From: Thermomicrobiales bacterium
GTDB taxonomy: Bacteria; Chloroflexota; Chloroflexia; Thermomicrobiales; UBA6265
Length of the DNA: 6,572 bases
NCBI GenBank assembly: GCA_025928535.1
Contig: JAICJJ010000169.1
Span: 1 to 6,572 of the forward strand
Direction: 5' to 3'
Part shown: positions 1-5,442 of the stretch, piece after piece
How positions within the stretch are numbered: position 1 is the first letter of the stretch
How the letters are laid out: each line of letters opens with the position of its first letter
Position numbers and translations under genes: made by a program
Notes under the pieces: generated by a model
The model's input: the letters and a program-made list of their open reading frames with translations, nothing else
Databases searched by the model: none
Told to the model about the DNA's origin: nothing

Positions 1-453
1 CTCCCGCGCCAACGTCGCGGCGGGATCAGCGGCGCCGTTCGGCTCCGTCGGGACGGCGACGTCCGCGTCACGCAGGCCGGAGGTGTGGCTCAGCAAGTGC
101 CGGACCTGCACCGCCGCCTTCCCCGGACCAGCGAACTCCGGCAGATAGGCCTGCGCCGGCTGCTGCAAGCCGACCAGGCCATCTTCGACGAGCGTCATCA
201 CGGCCGTCGCGGTCATCGGCTTGGTGAGCGACGCGAGCGGGAAGAGCGCGTCGCGCGGCAGCGGATCGGGGGCGTCGGGCGTGAGTCGTCCCACCGCCTC
301 ATGCAGCACGATCTGACCGCGGCGCACGACCAGCCCGACCACGCCGCTCGTCTCGTCCGAAGCGACCCAACGCGCAAGCACGTCCGCCGCGACGGCCAAA
401 CGATCCGACCGCATGCCGACTGTCGGCGGCGGAGCGCTTCCCAACGACTGCAT
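1..453 (-). CDS. Class C beta-lactamase-related serine hydrolase, N-terminal part (runs off left edge)
   Basis: The reading frame is open from an ATG at 453-451 to the window edge (151 codons). The translation contains the catalytic Ser-x-x-Lys of penicillin-binding-protein-like hydrolases as SLTK (Ser75, Lys78), followed by HLLSHTSGL (119-127), a hallmark of the class C beta-lactamase/esterase/D-aminopeptidase superfamily (Pfam Beta-lactamase). The catalytic Tyr motif and the C-terminal half lie outside the window. No signal peptide precedes the domain, so the part seen looks cytoplasmic; substrate cannot be read from this part (esterase, peptidase or beta-lactam hydrolysis are all possible). 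The ATG shares its A with the TGA of the upstream acetyltransferase gene (TGATG) and has no strong Shine-Dalgarno of its own, which suggests translational coupling. A second Met at codon 14 is an alternative start. Family assignment is firm; activity is unknown. Confidence 0.9.
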   Translation of the reverse strand, partial: MQSLGSAPPPTVGMRSDRLAVAADVLARWVASDETSGVVGLVVRRGQIVLHEAVGRLTPDAPDPLPRDALFPLASLTKPMTATAVMTLVEDGLVGLQQPAQAYLPEFAGPGKAAVQVRHLLSHTSGLRDADVAVPTEPNGAADPAATLARE

Positions 454-986
454 CATGGAATGTCCGCAAGTGGCTTGTACCAGAATTGCGTGTCGTACAG
501 CGCGCCGTCGGCGCCGCGCGCCCAGTTCGGAATCTGGCCCGCCGCCGTCCAGCCAGCGGCGCGGTAGAGCGCGTTCGACGGGTCGCCGACGCGGGTGTCG
601 AGAATGAGGAGCGTCTTGCCGGCGGCGCGGGCTTCGACGTCGAGCCGTTCCATCAAGGCCCGGCCGATTCCGCGCCGTTGCCAATCCGGATGCACCAGCA
701 CCTTGGCCACTTCGCCCCGATGCCGCCCATTGGCGCTTTCGGCCGGCAGCAATTGCGCCGTGCCGACGATCCGGCCGTCGATCGCCGCCACCAGGCAAAC
801 CAGATCGCCCCGCGCCGCCGCCTCGCCGGTCCGCAGCCAATACGAACCCGCCGTCATCGGATCGAACGGCGGCAGCCAGCCGACCGACGCCCCCGCCGCC
901 ACCACCGCGACCAGCACATCGGTCAGGTCGGCGATCTCGCGCTCGGTCAGGCCATCGGCGCGACGGATCGCCAGCGGCGCGTTCAC
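453..986 (-). CDS. GNAT-family N-acetyltransferase
   Basis: This 177-residue protein has the usual length and order of a single-domain GNAT enzyme, which moves an acetyl group from acetyl-CoA to an amine. The acetyl-CoA loop is visible as VHPDWQRRGIGRALMERL (98-115), with the Q/R-x-x-G-x-G signature at Gln103 to Gly108. The strand before it carries GRIVGTAQLL (71-80), and the C-terminal part has NALYRAAGW (138-146), the common 'alpha4-beta6' stretch. There is no signal peptide or membrane segment. The start is GTG at 986-984, with GGGAG at 994-998 seven bases upstream inside the end of the repressor gene. The GTG overlaps that gene's TGA stop (GTGA). It is the middle gene of a three-gene coupled operon led by a Fur-family repressor. 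The acceptor substrate is unknown; antibiotic, amino acid or protein acetylation cannot be distinguished here. Confidence 0.93.
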   Translation of the reverse strand: MNAPLAIRRADGLTEREIADLTDVLVAVVAAGASVGWLPPFDPMTAGSYWLRTGEAAARGDLVCLVAAIDGRIVGTAQLLPAESANGRHRGEVAKVLVHPDWQRRGIGRALMERLDVEARAAGKTLLILDTRVGDPSNALYRAAGWTAAGQIPNWARGADGALYDTQFWYKPLADIP

Positions 987-1489
987 TCCGTGTCTCCCAG
1001 CCCTTCCCGCCGTTCGGCCTCATGGGCGCAGTAATCGCACATGCCGAAGATGGCGAGATGGTCGATGCCGGCCACAAAGCCGTAGCGGTCGCGCAGCGCC
1101 GCCCGCAGCGGGGCGACGAGCGCGTCGTCGACGTCGATCGCTTCGCCGCAAGCGCGGCAGATCAGATGATGATGGCGGTCGTCGAGCAATTCGAATTGCC
1201 GCGCGCCGCCGCCGAGATCGGTTTCGCTGATCAGCCCCAGATCGCGGAAGAGTTCGAGCGTCCGGTAGACCGTCGAACGGTTGACGGCCGGCAACAGCGG
1301 CGCGACCCGGGCGTAGATGTCGTCCGCCGACAGATGCAGGCCCGGCACGAGCGCTTCGAGGATCACCAGCCGCTGGGCGGTGACGCGCTGGCCGGCGGCG
1401 CGCAATCGCTCCGCCAATTCGGCGCGCCGGCCGGAGACCACGAAGTCGCCGGCTCGTTCGTCCGCTCGTTTCGCCCGTGTCTCGCCCAT
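983..1489 (-). CDS. Fur-family metal-dependent transcriptional repressor (Fur/Zur-like)
   Basis: With the start chosen here the protein has 168 residues, near the family norm. The N-terminal winged helix shows RVTAQRLVILEAL (35-47), HLSADDIYARV (52-62) and the recognition-helix region NRSTVYRTLELFRDLGLI (70-87). The dimerisation half shows HHH (106-108), CRAC (111-114) and CDYC (151-154); the two CxxC pairs are the structural zinc site. By my alignment His52, Glu100, His106, His108 and Asp119 fall on the regulatory metal ligands. The family includes Fur, Zur, PerR and Mur, and the sequence alone does not choose between them; the divergent metal importer favours a zinc or manganese sensor. The ATG at 1489-1487 was chosen because AGAGG (1496-1500) lies six bases upstream. 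The frame stays open to 1597, with further Met codons at 1537 and 1558 lacking a good Shine-Dalgarno. The stop overlaps the start of the acetyltransferase gene. Confidence 0.93.
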   Translation of the reverse strand: MGETRAKRADERAGDFVVSGRRAELAERLRAAGQRVTAQRLVILEALVPGLHLSADDIYARVAPLLPAVNRSTVYRTLELFRDLGLISETDLGGGARQFELLDDRHHHLICRACGEAIDVDDALVAPLRAALRDRYGFVAGIDHLAIFGMCDYCAHEAERREGLGDTE

Positions 1490-1573
1490 GGCGCGCCTCT
1501 GCCCGCCGCAACCGGGCCGCGTTTCGGTCTTGACCATCGTCTCATGAAAGCGTAGCATCGCCCATGCCGTTCT

Positions 1574-1595
1574 TGCGAATAGTCGCAGGAGCGAC
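1574..1595. promoter_or_regulatory. Two overlapping inverted repeats, candidate repressor operator
   Basis: TGCGAATAGTCGCA (1574-1587) is a 14-base dyad in which 6 of 7 base pairs are symmetric. GTCGCAGGAGCGAC (1582-1595) is a second dyad with perfect 5-base arms around AGGA. They share TCGC, so only one could form as a hairpin at a time, but dimers could bind either on DNA. They lie between divergent repressor and importer genes, the expected place for an autoregulatory metal operator. Neither matches the classical 7-1-7 Fur/Zur box, so the assignment is inferred from position and symmetry only. Confidence 0.4.
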
Positions 1596-1626
1596 AATGT
1601 TCGATTCGGCCGACCCTCGGCGAGCC

Positions 1627-1633
1627 AAAGGAG
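1627..1633 (+). promoter_or_regulatory. Ribosome binding site supporting the 1645 start of the binding protein
   Basis: AAAGGAG lies 11 bases before the ATG at 1645, a strong match at rather long spacing. A competing AGGAG at 1587-1591 sits 5 bases before an in-frame ATG at 1597. I prefer 1645 because the protein then begins with a normal-length signal peptide, and because codons 1597-1644 have many A- or T-ending codons (CCT, CGA, AAA, GGA), unlike the rest of the gene. Confidence 0.5.
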
Positions 1634-1644
1634 AATCGTCGCGC

Positions 1645-2703
1645 ATGCCGCGCTCGTTTGCCCGCCACTGGCCGCAGGCCGCCATCGCCGCCGTCGCGCT
1701 GGTCGCCATGTTGCTGGCGCCGCTCGCCGCGCCGGCCCGCGCCGCCGACGCCACGCCCGCCGCCGCGCCGACCTCGTCCCTCGGCTGGAGCGATTCGCTC
1801 GACGCCGCCGACGGCAAACTCAAGGTCGTGACGACGGTCGCGCCGATCAGTTCGATCGTCCGCAACGTCGGCGGCGATCGGATCGATCTGCACGGCATCG
1901 TGCCGGACGGCAGCGATTCGCACACCTTCGAACCGGCTCCGTCCGACGCAATCCTCCTTTCCAAGGCGGACATCGTCTTCGCCAACGGGCTGTCGCTGGA
2001 AGACCCGACGCTCAAACTGGCGCAGGCGAATCTGAAATCGGGCGCCGAAATCGTCACCCTCGGCGATCAGACGATCAAACCCGATCAATATGTCTTCGAC
2101 TTTTCCTTTCCCAAGGATGAGGGGCATCCCAACCCCCATCTTTGGATGAACCCGATGTTCGCCAGGCGCTACGCCGAGATCGCCGCCGCGACCCTCGCCA
2201 AACGCGATTCCGCCAACGCCGCCTATTACCAGGCAAACGAACAACGCTTCGCCGCCGCGCTCGACAAACTCGACGCCGGCATCGCGGCGGCGGCGGCGAC
2301 GGTCCCGCCGGAACATCGCAAATTGCTGACCTATCACGATTCGTTCGCCTATTTCGCCCCCCGCTACGGCTTCACGGTCATCGGCGCGGTCCAGCCGTCC
2401 GATTTTTCGGAACCGTCGCCGCAGGAAGTGGCGGCGCTGATCGACCAGATCAAGCGGGAACAGGTGCCGGCCGTCTTCGGCTCCGAGGTCTTTCCGAGCG
2501 ACGTGCTGGAGCAGATCGCGCGGGAAGCGAACGCCAAATACATCGACAAATTGCGCGACGACGAACCGCCCGGCCCGCCCGGCGCGCCGGAGCACACCTA
2601 CCTCGGGCTGATGCTCGACGACATGCGGCTGATGATTCCGGCGCTCGGGGGCAACGTCGATGCGCTGCAGGGGATCGAGCCGTGGGATACCTGGCAGCCG
2701 TAG
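1645..2703 (+). CDS. Metal ABC transporter solute-binding protein (cluster A-I, ZnuA/TroA-like)
   Basis: This exported protein of 352 residues captures a divalent metal outside the membrane and passes it to the permease encoded downstream. Residues 1-33 form a Sec signal peptide (basic n-region, Ala/Val/Leu core, APARA then AD as the likely cleavage site). No lipobox cysteine is present. After a low-complexity linker the family core begins at KLKVVTTVAPISSIV (about 58-72). Metal ligands by alignment are His93 (in SDSHTFEP), His165 (in NPHLWMNP), His231 (in TYHDSFAYF) and an Asp near 301 (in YIDKLRDD). The third ligand is His rather than the Glu of PsaA-type manganese binders, but the His-rich loop typical of many zinc-specific ZnuA proteins is absent, so zinc versus manganese stays open. 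The alternative start at 1597 would add 16 residues. The gene is first in an operon with the ATPase (20-base gap) and permease. Confidence 0.93.
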   Translation: MPRSFARHWPQAAIAAVALVAMLLAPLAAPARAADATPAAAPTSSLGWSDSLDAADGKLKVVTTVAPISSIVRNVGGDRIDLHGIVPDGSDSHTFEPAPSDAILLSKADIVFANGLSLEDPTLKLAQANLKSGAEIVTLGDQTIKPDQYVFDFSFPKDEGHPNPHLWMNPMFARRYAEIAAATLAKRDSANAAYYQANEQRFAAALDKLDAGIAAAAATVPPEHRKLLTYHDSFAYFAPRYGFTVIGAVQPSDFSEPSPQEVAALIDQIKREQVPAVFGSEVFPSDVLEQIAREANAKYIDKLRDDEPPGPPGAPEHTYLGLMLDDMRLMIPALGGNVDALQGIEPWDTWQP

Positions 2704-2723
2704 CCGACGACGAAAGGCGATCG

Positions 2724-3554
2724 ATGACGCAACCCTACGCGATCGAACTGGCCGGGCTTTCCGGCGGCTACGGCGGCGATCCGGTGCTGCGCGACGTGAC
2801 CTTGCGGATTCCGCGCGGACGCTTCGTCGGTCTGGTCGGGCCGAGCGGCGCCGGCAAGACGTCGATGCTGCGGGCGATGCTCGGCACGCTGCCGCGCGTG
2901 GACGGCGCCGCGCGGATCGACGGCAAGCCGGTCACGCCCGGCGCGCCGCCGCCCGGCATCGGCTACGTGCCGCAGATCGAAACGGTCGATTGGTCGTTTC
3001 CGGCGACGGTCGAAGATGTCGTCCTGATGGGACGCATCCGCCGCATGGGCGCGCTCCCCTGGCCGAACCGGGAAGATCGCCGGCGGGTCGGCGAAACGCT
3101 GGAGCGGCTCGGGATCGGCGCGCTGGCCCGCCGGCACATTCGCGATCTCTCCGGCGGGCAGCAGCAGCGCGTCTTCCTGGCGCGGGCGCTGATCGGCGAG
3201 CCGGTCGTCCTCCTCCTCGACGAGCCGACCGCCAGCGTCGACATCAAGACCCGCGACGACGTGCTCCATCTGCTGGTCGAGTTGCACCGGTCGGGCATCA
3301 CGATACTGATGACGACCCACGAATTGAACGCCGTCGCCGCCCATCTGCCGTGGGTCGTCTGCGTCAACGGCGCCATCGTGGCGCAAGGCGCGCCGGTCGA
3401 TGTCTTCACCGGCCCGATCCTCTCCCGCACCTTCAGCGCGTCGATGCGGGTGATCCGCGATCCGCTGACGGGCGGCGTGCTGGTGGCCGAAGCGGGCGAG
3501 CACGGACCGTTTTCGCGCATGCCGGAGCGCGAGCCGGCGCGGGCGAGCGCCTGA
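2724..3554 (+). CDS. Metal ABC transporter ATP-binding protein (ZnuC/MntB-like)
   Basis: This 276-residue cytoplasmic ATPase powers the importer. All motifs are intact: Walker A GPSGAGKT (39-46), Q-loop Gln84 in YVPQ, signature LSGGQQQR (142-149), Walker B VVLLLDEP (161-168) with catalytic Glu167, D-loop SVD (171-173) and H-loop His199. ETVDWSFPATVEDVVLMG (86-103), just after the Q-loop, resembles the VDW..FP..V..VV..G stretch I associate with manganese/iron-type members (SitB, MntB, TroB); E. coli ZnuC differs there. That points to manganese or broad metal use, from memory of family members rather than a search. The ATG at 2724 has AAAGG (2713-2717) six bases upstream; the frame is open far upstream, but that part overlaps the binding-protein gene and does not look like family sequence. 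The last 35 or so residues form a polar tail beyond the usual end. Confidence 0.95.
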   Translation: MTQPYAIELAGLSGGYGGDPVLRDVTLRIPRGRFVGLVGPSGAGKTSMLRAMLGTLPRVDGAARIDGKPVTPGAPPPGIGYVPQIETVDWSFPATVEDVVLMGRIRRMGALPWPNREDRRRVGETLERLGIGALARRHIRDLSGGQQQRVFLARALIGEPVVLLLDEPTASVDIKTRDDVLHLLVELHRSGITILMTTHELNAVAAHLPWVVCVNGAIVAQGAPVDVFTGPILSRTFSASMRVIRDPLTGGVLVAEAGEHGPFSRMPEREPARASA

Positions 3555-3590
3555 GCGGGCGAACGAGGACACCGGAGGGAAAGGTCGCCG

Positions 3591-4484
3591 ATGCAGGCGT
3601 TGCTCGAACCATTCCAGTACGAATTTTTCCGCCACGGCTTGCTGGCGGCGACGCTGACCGGCGCGCTTTGCGGCCTGATGGGGGTCTACATCGTCCTGCG
3701 CCGGATGAGTTACATCGGGCACGGGTTGTCGCATTCGATCTTCGGCGGCGCGGTCGTCGCCTATCTCATGACGTGGAATTTCTACATCGGCGCCGGCCTC
3801 TGGGGCTTTTTTTCCGCCCTGCTGATCAACGCCACGGCCCGACGCCGCAACATCGGCGGCGATGCGGCGATCGGCATCGTCACCACCGCCTCGTTCGCCA
3901 TCGGCGTCGCCCTGATCTCGAAAACCCGCTCGTTCACCCGCAATTTCGAAGCGGCGCTCTTCGGCAACATCCTCGGCGTTTCGACGCGCGATCTGATCGT
4001 GCTCGGGCTGGTGACGGCGGCCGTCGTCATCGCCGTCTTCGCCGGTTACAAGCAACTCCTTTTCGCGACGTTCGACCCGGGGTTGGCGAAAATCTACGGC
4101 GTGCGGACGGAGTGGGTCGAAACCGGGTTCGCCCTGGCGCTGGCGGCCACGATCGTCGCCTCCCTGAACATCGTCGGCGTGACGCTGATTGCGGCGGCGA
4201 TCGTCATTCCGCCGACGACCGCCCGCCTGCTGACCGATTCGTTCGGCCGGATGCTCGTTCTGGCGACGACGATCGGCGCCCTTTGCGGCTTCGCCGGCAT
4301 GGTCGTCAGTTACTACACCGACGTTGCTTCCGGCGCGGCGATCGTCCTCGTCGCGGCCGCGACCTTCGCCACCGTCTACGCCGTCACCGCCGCGCGCCGC
4401 CACGTCCGGCTGCGCGCCGGCCACGCGACGCCCCGGCCCTGCCCGCTGCCGGCCGCCGGCATCGCGCTCGACGAGCAAGGCTGA
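3591..4484 (+). CDS. Metal ABC transporter permease (ABC-3 family, ZnuB-like)
   Basis: This 297-residue integral membrane protein forms the metal channel of the importer, presumably as a homodimer. About eight or nine hydrophobic segments can be read (roughly 14-36, 48-60, 65-80, 92-110, 134-151, 176-192, 194-212, 220-240 and 247-267). ABC-3 family landmarks are RRMSYIGHGLSHSIFGG (37-53), LFGNILGVSTRDL (123-135), FDPGLAKIYGV (161-171) and GVTLIAAAIVIPPTTARLL (196-214). The last 28 residues form a polar, Arg/Pro-rich cytoplasmic tail. The start is supported by a purine-rich GGAGGGAAAGG (3574-3584) ending six bases before the ATG. The gene follows the ATPase after 36 bases and is the last of the operon. 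Like the ATPase, it does not reveal whether zinc or manganese is moved. Confidence 0.95.
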   Translation: MQALLEPFQYEFFRHGLLAATLTGALCGLMGVYIVLRRMSYIGHGLSHSIFGGAVVAYLMTWNFYIGAGLWGFFSALLINATARRRNIGGDAAIGIVTTASFAIGVALISKTRSFTRNFEAALFGNILGVSTRDLIVLGLVTAAVVIAVFAGYKQLLFATFDPGLAKIYGVRTEWVETGFALALAATIVASLNIVGVTLIAAAIVIPPTTARLLTDSFGRMLVLATTIGALCGFAGMVVSYYTDVASGAAIVLVAAATFATVYAVTAARRHVRLRAGHATPRPCPLPAAGIALDEQG

Positions 4485-4553
4485 CGCCGCCAGCCCTGGT
4501 CACCATGTCGATCATCGATCGTCTCGTTGGCGGTTGCGAATCGATCTGGTCCC
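4485..4553 (+). terminator. Possible composite hairpin after the importer operon (weak)
   Basis: CCGCCA (4487-4492) can pair with TGGCGG (4528-4533), enclosing an inner stem CGATC/GATCG (4509-4513 with 4517-4521). A small dyad, CCAGCCCTGG, overlaps the left arm (4490-4499). No T-run follows, so this is not a standard intrinsic terminator; it may only be chance pairing in GC-rich DNA. Confidence 0.2.
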
Positions 4554-4568
4554 GTGCAATCATTGCAC
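4554..4568. promoter_or_regulatory. Perfect 7-1-7 palindrome resembling a Fur-family operator
   Basis: GTGCAATCATTGCAC has seven-base arms around a single C and ends 24 bases before the GTG start at 4593. The inner AAT-N-ATT and the 7-1-7 symmetry are those of known Fur-family boxes (Fur TGATAATNATTATCA, B. subtilis Zur TCGTAATNATTACGA, PerR TTATAATNATTATAA). It overlaps a weak -10-like TGCAAT (4555-4560), which has TTGCGA (4534-4539) upstream at a short 15-base spacing. A Fur-family repressor gene is present in the window, so the natural inference is that it or a paralogue binds here. The one-base centre makes a useful RNA hairpin unlikely. Confidence 0.55.
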
Positions 4569-4580
4569 ACATACCTCGTG

Positions 4581-4588
4581 AAGGGGGG
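4581..4588 (+). promoter_or_regulatory. Ribosome binding site that fixes the DUF4352-like start
   Basis: AAGGGGGG lies four bases before the GTG at 4593. It favours this start over an in-frame GTG at 4578 and an in-frame ATG at 4527, neither of which has such a site. An upstream start at 4527 would also place the palindrome inside the coding region and spoil the signal peptide. Confidence 0.7.
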
Positions 4589-4592
4589 CCAG

Positions 4593-5324
4593 GTGAACCA
4601 GAGTCGCATCTTCGTCGGGTTCGTCGTCGCTGCCGCCGCGCTCTCGACGGCGCTCCTTGCCAGTTCGCTCGCCGACCGCCCGGTCAACGCGCAGTCAGAC
4701 ACGCCGCGCCAGCAGGTCGCGGCGTTGTCGACGCGAGTAGCCGTTCTGGAATCGACGGTCGCCAATCTCTCGACCCGCGTCGCCGTGCTCGAAACTCCCC
4801 CCGCCGGACCATCGCAAACCGCCGCGACGCAGCCTTCGAACGATGCATCCGGGAGCAAGGCTTCGCCGGCCGGCAATGCGCAGAGCGATCGAACCCATCC
4901 AATCCCGATCGGCCAATCAGCCACGGTGGGCGAATGGACGGTGCAGGTCACCGGCGTCACGCCGAACGCGACCAAGGTCATCCTCGCCCAGAATCAATTC
5001 AACGACCCGCCGCCTGATGGCAAGCAGTTTTACCTGATCAGCATTTCGCTGACGTACAACGGAAGCGACACGGGCAACGCCTACGACATTACCTGGAAAG
5101 CGGTCGATGCGAACAATGTCTCCTACACGACATACGACCCTTCGTGCGGCGTGATTTCGCAGGAATTCAACCTCGGAGCCGACGTGTTCCCGGGCGGGAC
5201 GGTCAGGGGCAACATCTGTTTCGTGGTCGACAGTTCGGCCGCGAAAACGCTGGTGCTCTACGCCCAGCCGTCGTTTTCGTTCAGCAGCGACAATCGCGTT
5301 TGGTTTTCCGTCCAACGGCGTTAG
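4593..5324 (+). CDS. Secreted coiled-coil protein with DUF4352-like domain
   Basis: This 243-residue protein of unknown function is predicted to be exported. Residues 1-33 are a signal peptide or membrane anchor (hydrophobic core 6-26, likely cleavage VNA then QSD). A short heptad-like coiled coil follows (about 40-68), in which the octet STRVAVLE occurs twice, 14 residues apart (46-53 and 60-67). A low-complexity Ser/Ala/Asn/Pro linker (69-100) leads to a beta-rich domain (about 103-243). Its pattern PIGQSATVGEWTVQVTGV, then DGKQFYLISISLTYNGS and FPGGTVRGNICFVVDSS, matches the immunoglobulin-like DUF4352 family. Cys185 and Cys208 are the only cysteines and could form a disulfide. There is no lipobox. 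The gene stands alone after the importer operon, with its own ribosome site and a Fur-box-like palindrome upstream, which hints at metal control. DUF4352 assignment is by eye. Confidence 0.85.
   Translation: MNQSRIFVGFVVAAAALSTALLASSLADRPVNAQSDTPRQQVAALSTRVAVLESTVANLSTRVAVLETPPAGPSQTAATQPSNDASGSKASPAGNAQSDRTHPIPIGQSATVGEWTVQVTGVTPNATKVILAQNQFNDPPPDGKQFYLISISLTYNGSDTGNAYDITWKAVDANNVSYTTYDPSCGVISQEFNLGADVFPGGTVRGNICFVVDSSAAKTLVLYAQPSFSFSSDNRVWFSVQRR
4728..4793 (+). repeat. Duplicated coiled-coil octet STRVAVLE
   Basis: Bases 4728-4751 and 4770-4793 both encode STRVAVLE, one 14-residue (two-heptad) step apart. The two DNA copies differ at five of the eight codons, all silently (ACG/ACC, CGA/CGC, GTA/GTC, GTT/GTG, CTG/CTC). 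The protein repeat is therefore exact while the DNA is not, as expected for an old duplication kept by selection for the coiled coil. Confidence 0.8.
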
Positions 5325-5442
5325 CCGCGTGACGCGAAAGCCGCCGGAGCGCAGCCGGGCGGAGCCAGGCTCCGGTGTGGCACGGACCCTGCTTTAGGCC
5401 GGCCAGCGCGCCATCTGGCGGCGCGATCGTCGGGAGATGTCG
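5325..5442 (+). other. Structured intergenic leader before the BON gene
   Basis: This 118-base gap holds several dyads. CGGAGCCAGGCTCCG (5360-5374) is a perfect 7-1-7 palindrome. CCGGAGC at 5344-5350 can pair instead with GCTCCGG at 5369-5375, so two hairpins compete. GGCCGGCC (5397-5404) and CGCCATCTGGCG (5409-5420) follow. No T-run marks an intrinsic terminator and I recognise no known riboswitch. The region probably holds the 3' end of the DUF4352-like transcript and the promoter of the BON pair; a -10 box is not evident. Confidence 0.35.
5432..5437 (+). promoter_or_regulatory. Ribosome binding site deciding the BON gene start
   Basis: GGGAGA lies five bases before the ATG at 5443. An in-frame ATG at 5437 overlaps this site directly, so it cannot use it and is less likely to be the start. 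Confidence 0.65.

Larger units (their letters stand above)
1490..1644. promoter_or_regulatory. Divergent control region between repressor and metal importer
   Basis: This spacer separates the outward-facing repressor operon and importer operon, so it must hold both promoters. I see no near-consensus -35/-10 pair. The best plus-strand guess is TTCTTG (1570-1575) with GACAAT (1593-1598) at 17-base spacing, which is weak. The overlapping inverted repeats at 1574-1595 lie across this guess, as expected for a repressor-blocked promoter. The exact limits depend on which start codons are used for the two genes (1489 or 1537 on the left; 1597 or 1645 on the right). Confidence 0.6.

Noticed and set aside
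1490..1597. N-terminal extension of the repressor to residue 204
   Set aside because: The extra 36 residues match nothing in the family, their Met codons lack good ribosome sites, and a full-length start would place coding sequence across the candidate operator.
2598..4478. Long open frame on the minus strand opposite the ATPase and permease genes (626 codons)
   Set aside because: It lies antisense to two certain genes, has Arg/Gly/Asp-rich low-complexity translation and no motif. Such frames are a by-product of GC-rich third positions.
4534..4541. TTGCGAAT shared with 1573-1580 as a common regulatory word
   Set aside because: A single shared octamer between two gaps of about 100-150 bases is not far from chance, and its position relative to starts differs.
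4485..4553. A clear intrinsic terminator after the permease gene
   Set aside because: Stems are present but widely spaced, with no following T-run, so only a low-confidence hairpin is listed.
2660..5017. Long plus-strand open frame (785 codons) crossing the ATPase, permease and DUF4352-like genes
   Set aside because: Its translation is Arg/Ala-rich and without domains, and it shadows three recognised genes in another frame.
5325..5442. A known riboswitch or tRNA in the leader of the BON gene
   Set aside because: I found no T-loop or acceptor-stem pattern of a tRNA and none of the conserved boxes of cobalamin, TPP, SAM, manganese or ZTP riboswitches on either strand.
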